From: Cupriavidus lacunae
GTDB taxonomy: Bacteria; Pseudomonadota; Gammaproteobacteria; Burkholderiales; Burkholderiaceae
Direction: 5' to 3'
Length of the DNA stretch: 64,000 bases
Assembly (NCBI RefSeq): GCF_003353055.1
Contig: NZ_QKWJ01000003.1
Coordinates: 186,001 to 250,000 of the forward strand
The position numbers and the translations under genes are program-made. Numbering within the stretch: position 1 is the stretch's first letter; every line of letters begins with the position of its first letter. This document shows positions 12,265 through 21,069 of this stretch, one piece after another. Below the pieces are notes generated by a model. That model did no database searches and had not been told where the DNA came from. It saw nothing but the letters and a program-made list of their open reading frames with translations.

Positions 12265-12639
12265 ATGTGTGAAATCTTTATCCGCGCCAATCCGGAGTCG
12301 TACCAGAGCCAGTCGCGCTCGCTGCGCCTGCACGGGGTGGCCACCAGCATCCGGCTGGAAAGCCTGTTCTGGGAAGTGCTGGAGGAACTGGCGCAGCGCG
12401 ACGGCATGACCGTCAACCAGCTGATCACGCGCCTGCACGATGAACTGACCGAACATCGCGGCAGCGAGGCGGTGGCGGGCAATTTCTCGTCCTTCCTGCG
12501 CGTGTGCTGCCTGCGTTACCTGATGTTGCAGGGCGAGGGCCGCATCCCGGCCGATACCAGCGTGCCGATCCGCTCGCTGGACGCACGCGCGGTGCTGGAG
12601 AATCTGCCGGAATCCTGGGTCGAGGCGCGTCCGCACTGA
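12265..12639 (+). CDS. Ribbon-helix-helix domain protein
   Basis: A 124-residue protein with an N-terminal ribbon-helix-helix-type segment: a beta strand [15 protein letters not shown] at about 18-32, then two helices with [28 protein letters not shown]. This resembles the RHH_4 family of predicted DNA-binding proteins. No target is known. The ATG at 12265 has GGGAG upstream and gives the MCEIFI start. A longer frame begins at 12190 but without a ribosome binding site. Its end converges on the CPA2 antiporter gene 18 bp away. Confidence 0.82.
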   Translation: MCEIFIRANPESYQSQSRSLRLHGVATSIRLESLFWEVLEELAQRDGMTVNQLITRLHDELTEHRGSEAVAGNFSSFLRVCCLRYLMLQGEGRIPADTSVPIRSLDARAVLENLPESWVEARPH

Positions 12640-12657
12640 CGCATCCGGCGGCCCCGC

Positions 12658-14637
12658 TCAGCCGTTCAGGATGCGCGTCTCTGCCGCCTCCAGCGCTTCG
12701 GGCGGGCCGCGCAGCACCACGATGTCGCCCGGTTCCAGCACGGTCTCGGGCTGCGGGTCGAAGGCGCGGATGCCGCGCCGGCGCACCGCGGTGACTTCCA
12801 CGCCTATGCGCTCCAGCCCCAGCACGCCCAGGCGCCGCCCCACCGCGGTGGATTGCGGCCCGAGCGACACGGAATGCAGCCGCACCGAATCGCGCTCGAC
12901 CATGTCCTCGTCATCGTCGCGGCCATGGAAATAGCCGCGCAGCAGGCTGTAGCGCGCGTCGCGCGCCTGCTGCACGCCGCGCACCACCCGGCGCATCGGC
13001 ACGCCCAGCAGCACCAGCGCGTGCGACGCCAGCATCAGGCTGCCCTCGATGATCTCGGGCACCACCTCGGTGGCGCCGGCCTTCTGCAGCGTGTCCAGTT
13101 CTGAATCATCCACCGTGCGCACGATCACCGGCAGCGCCGGCGCCAGTTCCTGCACGTGGTGCAGCACTTTGAGCGCCGAGGGCGTATTGGCATAGGTGAC
13201 GATCAGCGCGGCGGCGCGGTGGATGCCCGCGGCGATCAGCGCCTCGCGCCGGCCCGCGTCGCCGTAGACCACGGTGTCGCCGGCGGCGGCGGCCTCGCGC
13301 ACGCGGTCGGGATCCAGGTCCAGCGCCACGTAGTTGATGCCCTCGCGCTCCAGCATATGCGCCAGGTTCTGCCCGCTGCGGCCGAAGCCGCAGATGATGG
13401 CGTGCTTCTCGGTCTGCAGGCTCTGGGCGGCGATGCGGGTCATGTTCAGCGACTGCATCAGCCATTCGTTGGCGGCAAAGCGCAGCACGATGGCGTCGCT
13501 GTACTGGATCAGGAATGGCGCGGCCAGCATCGACAGCAGCATCGACGCCAGGATCACCTGGATCAGCACCGGGTCGACCAGGTTCAGGCCGTCGATCTGG
13601 TTCAGCAGCACGAAACCGAATTCGCCCGCCTGCGCCAGCCCCAGCCCGGTGCGGATGGCCACGCCCTGGCGCGAGCCGAAGACCCGCGCCAGCACCGAGA
13701 TCAGCACCAGCTTGAACAGTATCGGCACCACCAGCAGCGCCAGCACCAGCCACGCGTGGTCCAGCACCACACGGATATTGAGCAGCATGCCGATGGTGAC
13801 GAAGAACAGCCCCAGCAGCACGTCGCGGAACGGCTTGATGTCTTCTTCCACCTGATGGCGGTAGGGCGTCTCGGAGATCAACATGCCCGCCATGAAGGCG
13901 CCCAGCGCCATCGACAGGCCCAGCCGCTCGGTCAGCGCCGCCATGCCCAGCGTCACCAGCAGCAGGTTCAGCATGAACAGTTCCTGCGAGCGGCGCGCCG
14001 CCACCACATGGAACCAGCGGCTCATCAGGCGCTGGCCGAGGAAGAAGATGGCGCCCAGTGCCACCACGATCTTGAGCATGGCCAGGCCCAGCGCCGCCAT
14101 CAGGTCGGCCGGATCGCGCGACAGCGCCGGGATCACGATCAGCAGCGGCACCACCGCCAGATCCTGGAACAGCAGGATGCTGATGATATTGCGGCCGTGC
14201 TCGCTCTCCAGCTCCATGCGCTCGGAGAGCATCTTGGAGACGATCGCCGTGGAAGACATCGCCAGCGCCCCGCCCAGCGCCACCGACGCCTGCCAGGACA
14301 TCGGGAACAGCCAGTTGAACGCCCAGCTTGCCGGCACCACCGCCAGCATCGACAGCACCACCTGGGAGCCGCCCATGCCGAACACCAGCCGCTTCATCGA
14401 GCGCAGCTTGGTCAGGTTGAATTCCAGCCCGATCGAGAACATCAGGAAGACCACGCCGAATTCGGCCAGGTACTTGGTCTGCGCGGTGTCGCTGGCCAGC
14501 CCCAGCGCGTGCGGGCCGATCAGGATGCCGACGGCCAGGTAGCCCAGCATCGGCGGCAGCTGCAACATGCGGAATGCGACCACGCCGAAAACGGCGGCGG
14601 CCAGCAGCACCAGGGTCAGTTCCAGCGGAGAATGCAT
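12658..14637 (-). CDS. CPA2-family monovalent cation:proton antiporter (KefB/YbaL-like)
   Basis: Inner-membrane antiporter of 659 residues. Residues ~1-390 form 11-13 helices, with QDLAVVPLLI and the GLGLAQAGEFGFVL motif of the CPA2 family. A TrkA-N/RCK domain follows (IICGFGRSGQNLAHMLE, a Rossmann NAD-binding loop, near 405), then a TrkA-C domain at the end. This order is that of K+/H+ efflux systems gated by nucleotide or redox ligands. Ion specificity is inferred. The ATG at 14637 places the first helix at once. The gene is divergent from kdsD. Confidence 0.9.
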   Translation of the reverse strand: MHSPLELTLVLLAAAVFGVVAFRMLQLPPMLGYLAVGILIGPHALGLASDTAQTKYLAEFGVVFLMFSIGLEFNLTKLRSMKRLVFGMGGSQVVLSMLAVVPASWAFNWLFPMSWQASVALGGALAMSSTAIVSKMLSERMELESEHGRNIISILLFQDLAVVPLLIVIPALSRDPADLMAALGLAMLKIVVALGAIFFLGQRLMSRWFHVVAARRSQELFMLNLLLVTLGMAALTERLGLSMALGAFMAGMLISETPYRHQVEEDIKPFRDVLLGLFFVTIGMLLNIRVVLDHAWLVLALLVVPILFKLVLISVLARVFGSRQGVAIRTGLGLAQAGEFGFVLLNQIDGLNLVDPVLIQVILASMLLSMLAAPFLIQYSDAIVLRFAANEWLMQSLNMTRIAAQSLQTEKHAIICGFGRSGQNLAHMLEREGINYVALDLDPDRVREAAAAGDTVVYGDAGRREALIAAGIHRAAALIVTYANTPSALKVLHHVQELAPALPVIVRTVDDSELDTLQKAGATEVVPEIIEGSLMLASHALVLLGVPMRRVVRGVQQARDARYSLLRGYFHGRDDDEDMVERDSVRLHSVSLGPQSTAVGRRLGVLGLERIGVEVTAVRRRGIRAFDPQPETVLEPGDIVVLRGPPEALEAAETRILNG

Positions 14638-14761
14638 CAGGCGGTCTGGGTGACCGGCCAGGCGCGCGTCCGACCCGGCACGGGCACCCTGCCGGCAAAA
14701 TACGGCGAGCACGGCAAGCACGACGTGCGCCGTAGGTCAGACCAGGCGCCATCGCATTCGT

Positions 14762-14770
14762 TGGTATACT
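14762..14770 (+). promoter_or_regulatory. Extended -10 promoter element of kdsD
   Basis: TGGTATACT fits an extended -10 (TGnTATAAT with one mismatch). It ends only 8 bases before the kdsD ATG, so the predicted transcription start falls at about 14777, next to the start codon. No clear -35 or Shine-Dalgarno is visible. Confidence 0.5.
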
Positions 14771-14778
14771 TCGTCGCC

Positions 14779-15762
14779 ATGATAGCCAATTTCGATGCGG
14801 ATCGAGCACTCAGGCTCGCCCGCGACACTCTCCAGACCGAAGCCGACGCGGTTTCCGCACTTTCCGGACGCCTGAACGGCGACTTTGCCCGTGCCGTGCT
14901 GCTGATCCTGCAATGCACGGGGCGCGTGGTCGTCTCGGGCATCGGCAAGTCCGGCCATATCGGGCGCAAGGTCGCCGCCACGCTGGCCTCGACCGGCACG
15001 CCGGCGTTTTTCGTGCACCCGGCCGAAGCCAGCCACGGCGACCTGGGCATGGTCACGCGCGACGACGTGCTGATCGCCTTCTCCAATTCGGGCGAGACCG
15101 GCGAGCTGCTGTCGATCATCCCGATCGTCAAGCGCATCGGCGCGCGGCTGATCTCGGTCACCGGCAACCCCGACTCCAACCTGGCCAAGCTGGCCGACGT
15201 CCACCTGGACGCGGCGGTCGAGAAGGAAGCCTGCCCGCTGAACCTGGCGCCGACGGCCAGCACCACCGCGGCGCTGGCGCTGGGCGATGCGCTGGCGGTG
15301 GCGGTGCTGGACGCGCGCGGCTTCGGCGAGGAAGACTTCGCCCGCTCGCACCCCGGCGGCGCGCTTGGGCGCAAGCTGCTGACCCATGTGCGCGACGTGA
15401 TGCGCACCGGCAACGCCGTGCCCGAGGTGCGTGAAAACACGCCGCTGGCCCAGGCGCTGATGGAAATCACCCGCAAGGGCATGGCCATGACCGCGGTGGT
15501 GGACCCGGACGGGCACGCCATCGGGGTGTTCACCGACGGCGACCTGCGCCGCCTGCTGGAAACCCCGCGCGACTGGAAGACCGTGCCCATCGGCGAGGTC
15601 ATGCACCGCAACCCGCACGTGGTCAACGAGAACCAGCTGGCCGTGGAAGCGGTGCAGGTGATGGAAGCCAACCGCATCAACCAGTTGCTGGTGGTGGATG
15701 ACGACGGCCGCCTGAGCGGCGCGCTGCATATCCACGACCTGACCCGCGCCAAGGTCATCTGA
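14779..15762 (+). CDS. kdsD: D-arabinose 5-phosphate isomerase
   Basis: Interconverts ribulose 5-phosphate and arabinose 5-phosphate, the first step toward the LPS sugar Kdo. It is 327 residues, as usual for the KdsD/KpsF family. An N-terminal SIS domain has GIGKSGHIGRKVAATLASTG from residue 54 and the SHGDLGMV motif. Two CBS domains occupy about residues 205-327. It opens a run of envelope genes (lptC, lptA, lptB). The Kdo-8-P phosphatase gene kdsC, often next, is not in the 40-bp gap before lptC. Confidence 0.96.
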   Translation: MIANFDADRALRLARDTLQTEADAVSALSGRLNGDFARAVLLILQCTGRVVVSGIGKSGHIGRKVAATLASTGTPAFFVHPAEASHGDLGMVTRDDVLIAFSNSGETGELLSIIPIVKRIGARLISVTGNPDSNLAKLADVHLDAAVEKEACPLNLAPTASTTAALALGDALAVAVLDARGFGEEDFARSHPGGALGRKLLTHVRDVMRTGNAVPEVRENTPLAQALMEITRKGMAMTAVVDPDGHAIGVFTDGDLRRLLETPRDWKTVPIGEVMHRNPHVVNENQLAVEAVQVMEANRINQLLVVDDDGRLSGALHIHDLTRAKVI

Positions 15763-15802
15763 GCGGGCGCGCCCGGCAACCAGGCACAACGCCAAGGACA
15801 AC

Positions 15803-16432
15803 ATGCAGGCACTCCTCGCCTCCCTCAGCGGCATCGTCATGCGGCTGCTGCCGCTGCTGCTGATGGCCATCGTGGCGGGCAGCACGTTCTGGCTGGTCCA
15901 GATCAACTCCCCCAAGGAAGACCAGGCCGCGCAAAGCACCAAGAAGCACGAGCCTGACTACTTCATGGACCGCTTCTCGGCCACCGAGCTGGCGCCTGAC
16001 GGCAGCACCAAGATCCGCTTCACCGGCGATCGCATGGTCCATTTCGAGGACGACCAGACCTACGAGGTCACGCGTCCCGCCATGCGCGCATATCAGCCGG
16101 AGCGCCCGCCGGTGACCGCCCGCGCCGACATCGGCCGCATGAACGCCGAAGGTTCGGTGATCGACCTGTACGGCAATGGCTTCGTGCTGCGCCAGCAGGG
16201 CGCGGACGCGTCCAAGGACCCGCAGCTGACCGCGGCGTCGAGCTACTTCCAGCTGCTGGTCAACGACGACATCGTCAAGACCGACAAGCCGGTCAAGCTC
16301 ATGCGCGGCCCCTCGGTGATGACCGCCAACGGCCTGATCTTCAACAACGTTAGCCGCGAAGTACAATTGCTCGGCAACGTACGCGGCACCATCGTCACCG
16401 GGCCGTCCCCGGCCCGCACGCCGGGGTCCTGA
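15803..16432 (+). CDS. lptC: LPS export protein LptC
   Basis: Inner-membrane-anchored periplasmic link of the LPS transport bridge between LptB2FG and LptA. It has 209 residues with one N-terminal membrane anchor (about residues 12-33, LLPLLLMAIVAGSTFWLV) and a periplasmic beta-jellyroll of the OstA type. The ATG at 15803 is preceded by AAGGA with a 4-base spacer. It is 40 bp after kdsD. The C-terminal tail PSPARTPGS is probably unstructured. Confidence 0.9.
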   Translation: MQALLASLSGIVMRLLPLLLMAIVAGSTFWLVQINSPKEDQAAQSTKKHEPDYFMDRFSATELAPDGSTKIRFTGDRMVHFEDDQTYEVTRPAMRAYQPERPPVTARADIGRMNAEGSVIDLYGNGFVLRQQGADASKDPQLTAASSYFQLLVNDDIVKTDKPVKLMRGPSVMTANGLIFNNVSREVQLLGNVRGTIVTGPSPARTPGS

Positions 16433-16557
16433 ACCCTGGCCTTGCGGGGGACCGCGCACGCGGCGCCGGAACGCGCCGGCGGCCGGCACGAACCCGTGCG
16501 AACCCGCATGAAACCGCACCACCACGTATCCCGACGCCCTCAAGCAACCCTGCCAAC

Positions 16558-17205
16558 ATGACCGCTTCCCTGACGACTTCGTCCCGTCGACGCACCGCCC
16601 CCGCCCTGCTCGCACTGGCCATGGCCTTCGGCCTGCTGGCCCAGCCTGCCCTTGCCGAGCGCGCGGACCGCGACAAGCCGATGGTGCTGGAGGCGGACAA
16701 CGCCAGCTACGACGACGTCAAGCAGATCTATACGCTGACCGGCAACGTGGTGCTGACCAAGGGCACCATGATCCTGAAGTCGGACGCTGCCGAGCTGCGC
16801 ACCGACCCCGAGGGCTATCAGTTCGCGGTGGCCACCGCCAAGCCGGGCAGGCAGGCCTATATCCGGCAGAAGCGCGAAGGCGTCGACGAATACATCGACG
16901 GCTGGGGCGACCGCATCGAATACGACGGCAAGCAGGAATTCTCCAAGCTGATCGGCAATGCCCGCATGGCGCGCCTGCAGGGCGCCAAGCTGCTCGACGA
17001 AATCCGCGGCGCAGTGCTGACCTACGACAGCCGCAAGGAGTTCTACACGGCTGCCGGCGGCAGCGGCGACGCCGCGGCCGCCAACCCGTCGGGCCGCGTG
17101 CGCGCGGTGCTGTCGCCGCGCCAGGACCAGAAGGCCGGCACCCCGGGCAGCGGTGGCTCGCCGCTGGACCTGAAGCCGGCACCCGCGCCCGCCAACAAAC
17201 CTTGA
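16558..17205 (+). CDS. lptA: LPS transport periplasmic protein LptA
   Basis: Periplasmic OstA-fold protein that forms the LPS bridge across the periplasm. It has 215 residues. A signal peptide ends near ALA-E at about residue 33 (RRRTAPALLALAMAFGLLAQPALA). The core has LEADNASYDDVKQIYTLTGNVVLTKGT, typical of the family. The last ~45 residues are Gly/Ala/Pro-rich and likely disordered. It lies 125 bp after lptC and before lptB in the usual order. Confidence 0.93.
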   Translation: MTASLTTSSRRRTAPALLALAMAFGLLAQPALAERADRDKPMVLEADNASYDDVKQIYTLTGNVVLTKGTMILKSDAAELRTDPEGYQFAVATAKPGRQAYIRQKREGVDEYIDGWGDRIEYDGKQEFSKLIGNARMARLQGAKLLDEIRGAVLTYDSRKEFYTAAGGSGDAAAANPSGRVRAVLSPRQDQKAGTPGSGGSPLDLKPAPAPANKP

Positions 17206-17262
17206 CGCCTGGCGCGGGCCCGCCCGCCCGCGCCTGATACGCCCGAACGCCTGACTGTGCCC

Positions 17263-18063
17263 ATGACCGATACCGCAACCATCGCCGACAAGCCTTCCGT
17301 CGAAGCCTCCACCGTTCTCCCCGGCGGCAGCACGCTGGTCGTGCGCCACCTGAAGAAGCGCTATGGCTCGCGCACGGTGGTCAAGGACGTCTCGCTCGAC
17401 GTGAAGAGCGGCGAGGTGGTCGGGCTGCTCGGCCCCAACGGCGCGGGCAAGACCACGTCGTTCTACATGATCGTGGGCCTGGTGGCGCTGGACGAGGGCG
17501 ATATCGTGCTCGACGGCGACCATATCAGCGGCCTGCCGATCCATGAGCGCGCGCGCATGGGGCTGTCGTACCTGCCGCAGGAAGCCTCGGTGTTCCGCAA
17601 GCTCAACGTCGAGGAGAACATCCGCGCGGTGCTGGAACTGCAGCTGGACAAGGGCAAGCCGCTGGCCAAGGCCGAGATCGAGCGCCGCCTGGATTCACTG
17701 CTCGACGACCTGCAGATCGCGCACCTGCGCAACAACCCGGCGCTGTCGCTGTCGGGCGGCGAGCGCCGCCGCGTGGAAATTGCACGCGCGCTGGCGTCGT
17801 CGCCGCGCTTTATCCTGCTGGACGAGCCCTTCGCAGGCGTGGACCCGATCGCCGTGGGCGAGATCCAGCGCATCGTCAGCTTCCTCAAGGCGCGCAATAT
17901 CGGCGTGCTGATCACCGACCACAACGTGCGCGAGACGCTCGGCATCTGCGACCACGCCTACATCATCAGCGAAGGCACGGTGCTGGCCGCGGGCCGGCCC
18001 GAGGAAATCATCGCCAATGACGCCGTGCGGCGCGTCTACCTGGGCGAGAATTTCCGCATGTGA
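17263..18063 (+). CDS. lptB: LPS export ABC transporter ATPase
   Basis: Cytoplasmic ATPase that powers LPS extraction with LptF and LptG (not in this window). It has 266 residues from the ATG at 17263; a GTG two codons upstream (17257) is equally possible. Walker A is GPNGAGKTT near residue 57, signature LSGGERRRVEIARAL near 160, Walker B FILLDEPFAGVDP, and the H-loop is in ITDHNVRETL. The N-terminus is about 25 residues longer than E. coli LptB. It is followed by rpoN, as in most proteobacteria. Confidence 0.96.
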   Translation: MTDTATIADKPSVEASTVLPGGSTLVVRHLKKRYGSRTVVKDVSLDVKSGEVVGLLGPNGAGKTTSFYMIVGLVALDEGDIVLDGDHISGLPIHERARMGLSYLPQEASVFRKLNVEENIRAVLELQLDKGKPLAKAEIERRLDSLLDDLQIAHLRNNPALSLSGGERRRVEIARALASSPRFILLDEPFAGVDPIAVGEIQRIVSFLKARNIGVLITDHNVRETLGICDHAYIISEGTVLAAGRPEEIIANDAVRRVYLGENFRM

Positions 18064-18070
18064 CATGACG

Positions 18071-18091
18071 GCCTGCCCCTGGCGGGCAGGC
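18071..18091. other. Hairpin between lptB and rpoN
   Basis: GCCTGCCC, loop CTGGC, GGGCAGGC, starting 8 bases after the lptB stop. No T-tract follows, so it is at most a partial or factor-dependent terminator, or a 3' stabiliser. Confidence 0.4.
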
Positions 18092-18156
18092 ATTCCGGCG
18101 GGGCGTGCGCGGACGCGCCACAGCCAACGGCGATCACAGCGCATCAGCGATAGCAA

Positions 18157-18191
18157 TTTCCGTTCCAACATCGGAAAGATGCGCATAAAAT
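18157..18191 (+). promoter_or_regulatory. Possible rpoN promoter and operator-like inverted repeat
   Basis: An inverted repeat TTTCCG-N9-CGGAAA (18157-18177) is followed by TAAAAT at 18186-18191, a plausible -10. That would place transcription start almost on the rpoN ATG at 18199. The -35 is weak. Suggestive only. Confidence 0.35.
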
Positions 18192-18198
18192 AGGTCGC

Positions 18199-19680
18199 AT
18201 GAAACCGTCGCTACAGCTCCGCCTCTCCCAGCATCTGGCACTGACCCCGCAGCTGCAACAGTCGATCCGGCTGCTGCAGCTGTCCACGCTGGAACTGCAG
18301 CAGGAAGTCGAACAGGCCCTGACGGAAAACCCGCTGCTCGAGCGGGAGAACGACTGGATCGAAAGCCCGCTGCGCGTGGCCGCCGATGGCTCGGTCAATA
18401 TCCAGAGCGCACCGGCGCCCGCCCCCGCCGAACCCCAGGGCAATGGCGACGCCCGTGCCGACGGCGCGGGTGACGACGACAGCTATGGCGACAACAGCAG
18501 CGGCGACGACTACGGCAGCGGCGACTGGAGCCTGGACGACTTTGCCCGGCGCCCGCAAGGCGACGAGGACGAAAAGACGCCGATGCAGCTGCGCGAAGCC
18601 GAGCCCACGCTGCGTGAGTACCTGATGGAGCAGCTGACGCCGCTGAAGATCTCGACGCGCGACAAGGGCCTGGCCATCTTCCTGATCGAATCGCTCGACG
18701 ACGATGGCTACCTGAGTGCCTCGCTTGAAGAGATCTGCACGGAGTTGCCTGAAGAACTCGAATTCGAGCTCGACGAAGTTCACGCGATCCTGACGCTCTT
18801 GCAGAGCTTCGATCCGCCGGGGGTGGGCGCGCGCAATGCCGCCGAGTGCCTGGCGCTGCAGCTGCGCCGCCTGAAGCACCCGCAGCGCGACTTGGCGCTG
18901 AACATCGTCACCAATCACCTGGAGTTGCTGGCCGTACGCGACTACACGCGGCTGAAGAAGGCGCTGCAGGTCGATGAAGTAGCGCTGAAGGCCGCCCACG
19001 ACCTGATCCGTTCGCTCGCGCCCTACCCGGGCCATGCCTACAGCCGCCCGGAAGCTGATTTCGTGGTCCCGGATGTGTTTGTGCGCAAGAGCGGCGGCGG
19101 CTGGATCGCGCAGCTCAACCCGGATGTGATGCCGAGGCTGCGCATCAACGATATGTATGCACAAATCCTGCGTGGCGCGAAGGGGGAGTCCGGCACCGCG
19201 GGGCTGCAGCAGAAGCTGCAGGAGGCACGCTGGCTGATCAAGAATATCCAGCAAAGGTTCGATACGATCCTGCGTGTCTCGCAAGCCATTGTCGAGCGTC
19301 AAAAGAACTTTTTCACCCACGGTGAAATCGCCATGCGCCCCTTGGTTTTGCGTGAGATTGCCGATACACTGGGTTTACACGAGTCAACCATCTCCCGGGT
19401 GACGACCAATAAATACATGGCAACGCCGATGGGTACTTTCGAACTGAAGTACTTCTTCGGCAGCCACGTGTCCACCGAAACCGGTGGCGCGGCTTCATCA
19501 ACGGCCATCCGCGCCTTGATCAAGCAACTGATAGGAGCCGAAGACCCGAGGAATCCCCTTTCCGACAGTCGCATTGCCGAACTGCTGGGTGAGCAAGGCT
19601 TCGTTGTCGCACGACGCACCGTCGCCAAGTATCGCGAGGCCCTGAAGATCCCCGCAGTCAATCTCCGCAAGTCTTTGTAG
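18199..19680 (+). CDS. rpoN: RNA polymerase sigma-54 factor
   Basis: Sigma-54, which directs polymerase to -24/-12 promoters that need AAA+ activators. It has 493 residues. Region I is glutamine/leucine-rich ([21 protein letters not shown]). Region II is very acidic (about residues 85-115, many Asp/Ser/Gly). The core-binding domain follows. A C-terminal helix-turn-helix around [19 protein letters not shown] precedes the RpoN box [10 protein letters not shown] near residue 475. A matching -24/-12 promoter is present in this window at 43848. Confidence 0.98.
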   Translation: MKPSLQLRLSQHLALTPQLQQSIRLLQLSTLELQQEVEQALTENPLLERENDWIESPLRVAADGSVNIQSAPAPAPAEPQGNGDARADGAGDDDSYGDNSSGDDYGSGDWSLDDFARRPQGDEDEKTPMQLREAEPTLREYLMEQLTPLKISTRDKGLAIFLIESLDDDGYLSASLEEICTELPEELEFELDEVHAILTLLQSFDPPGVGARNAAECLALQLRRLKHPQRDLALNIVTNHLELLAVRDYTRLKKALQVDEVALKAAHDLIRSLAPYPGHAYSRPEADFVVPDVFVRKSGGGWIAQLNPDVMPRLRINDMYAQILRGAKGESGTAGLQQKLQEARWLIKNIQQRFDTILRVSQAIVERQKNFFTHGEIAMRPLVLREIADTLGLHESTISRVTTNKYMATPMGTFELKYFFGSHVSTETGGAASSTAIRALIKQLIGAEDPRNPLSDSRIAELLGEQGFVVARRTVAKYREALKIPAVNLRKSL

Positions 19681-19728
19681 CCGAGCCCACCGCCTGCCTG
19701 GTGAGGCTCTTTCAGAAGGAGAAGCGCT

Positions 19729-20079
19729 ATGAACTTCAAGATCAGTGGACACCACCTGGACATCACGCCCCCTCTGCGTGAGTACGTGGAAACGAAGCTG
19801 GAGCGAATCGTCAGGCATTTCGATCAGGTCATTGGCGTTAGCGTGCTGCTCTCTGTCGACAACCACAAGGAAAAGGACCGGCGTCAGTACGCGGAAATCA
19901 ATCTACATCTCAAGGGCAAGGACATCTTTGTCGAGGCGCATCACGAAGACCTATATGCAGCTATCGACGCACTCGTCGACAAGCTGGACCGTCAGGTGAT
20001 CCGCTACAAGGATCGCGTGCAAGGCCACGACCGCGAAGCGGTCAAGTACCAGATGGCCGCAGCGCAAATGCAGCAATGA
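19729..20079 (+). CDS. hpf: Ribosome hibernation-promoting factor
   Basis: Small ribosome-binding protein of the HPF/RaiA family that inactivates or dimerises 70S ribosomes in stationary phase. It has 116 residues, the short form without the long C-terminal dimerisation domain. Family features include [20 protein letters not shown] at the start and [22 protein letters not shown] in the second helix. A strong AGAAGGAGA site precedes the ATG. It lies 48 bp after rpoN, as in most proteobacteria, and ends at an intrinsic terminator. Confidence 0.95.
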
Positions 20080-20130
20080 CCGTGCCCGGCAGCCCCGCAC
20101 AGGGCTGCTGACCCAGGATTGAACAGGCAA

Positions 20131-20156
20131 GCCGCGCCACGAAGCGCGGCTTTTTT
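20131..20156 (+). terminator. Intrinsic terminator after hpf
   Basis: GCCGCGC, loop CACGAA, GCGCGGC, followed directly by TTTTTT. A clean Rho-independent terminator that closes the rpoN-hpf unit and separates it from ptsN. Confidence 0.92.
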
Positions 20157-20533
20157 GCGCCCGTGCGTTGCGCCGGCCACGGCCGGGCCGCGTCAGCGCT
20201 GGCGCCGCGGCAGGTTGTGGCGCCGGAGCAAACGCCTTTCACCCGAATGGGCAAGGGTGTTCGCAAGCGCGGCGGCACGGTGTATGCTGCGCCATACAAA
20301 GAGAAGGAATCCTGGCCGCGCCCTGTGTTGGTGCGACGGCTTCCGGCACGGAGGGCACGATTGCATCGCTATGTATCGTTCTGCACCGGATTGCCTCGCT
20401 GCATTGCACAATCCGAGGGTGGCCGCTGCTCTATAATGGGCCGAACGCCTCCGGCCAGGCCAAGGACAGCCCGGAGCCAGCTCCCTGCCCGGCGGAACGA
20501 TCCGCCCGCTAACTGACATCCTGCGCATCGCTC
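20157..20533 (+). promoter_or_regulatory. 377-bp gap with a candidate ptsN promoter
   Basis: No gene is supported in this stretch. A perfect TATAAT occurs at 20432-20437, about 100 bases before ptsN. The best TTGCAC upstream (20404) is too far, at 22 bp, so the -35 is unclear. The hpf terminator at the left end implies ptsN needs its own promoter here. Confidence 0.45.
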
Positions 20534-20989
20534 ATGAATCGTTTGGCCAAATTGCTGCCACCCGGCAACATCAATCTCGACGTCAGCGTCACCAGCAAGA
20601 AGCGTGTGTTTGAGCAGGCCGGGCTCCTCTTCGAGAACAACCATGGCGTGGCGCGCGCCATCGTGACCGACAACCTCTTTGCGCGCGAGTCGCTGGGGTC
20701 TACCGGCCTGGGCGCCGGCGTGGCGATCCCGCATGGCCGCATCAAGGGACTGAAGCATCCCCTGGCCGCCTTCATGCGCCTGGCCGAGCCGATTCCGTTC
20801 GAATCGCCCGACGGCAAGCCGGTATCGCTGCTGATCTTCCTGCTCGTGCCCGAACAGGCCACGCAACAGCATCTGGAAATCCTGTCCGAGATCGCGCAAC
20901 TGCTTTCGGATCGCGACATGCGCGAAGGGCTGGCGACACTGCCCACGCCCGATGCCGTGCACGAGCTGCTGATCGCATGGCATCCCTGA
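20534..20989 (+). CDS. ptsN: Nitrogen-PTS EIIA component
   Basis: Phosphoryl-accepting regulator (EIIA-Ntr) of the nitrogen phosphotransferase system; it acts on potassium uptake, phosphate and nitrogen signalling rather than sugar import. It has 151 residues. The phospho-accepting histidine is His67 in GAGVAIPHGRIKGL, and the EIIA fold is complete (LAAFMRLAEPIPFESPDGKPVSLLIFLLVP). It sits between hpf and hprK, matching the gene order known in betaproteobacteria. Confidence 0.96.
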   Translation: MNRLAKLLPPGNINLDVSVTSKKRVFEQAGLLFENNHGVARAIVTDNLFARESLGSTGLGAGVAIPHGRIKGLKHPLAAFMRLAEPIPFESPDGKPVSLLIFLLVPEQATQQHLEILSEIAQLLSDRDMREGLATLPTPDAVHELLIAWHP

Positions 20990-21069
20990 TCCCCTGATCC
21001 CCCAAAGCGGGCCGGCACAGACCGGGCAGGCGCCACGCGCTTCGCACACCGCCCTACCAGTCCTACCGC

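Noticed and set aside
13156-14778. Upstream extension of the kdsD frame across the antiporter gene
   Set aside because: The residues before MIANFDADRA lack any homology and are antisense to the CPA2 antiporter.
20404-20437. TTGCAC...TATAAT as a full sigma-70 promoter for ptsN
   Set aside because: The spacing is 22 bp, too long. Only the -10 is retained as a candidate.
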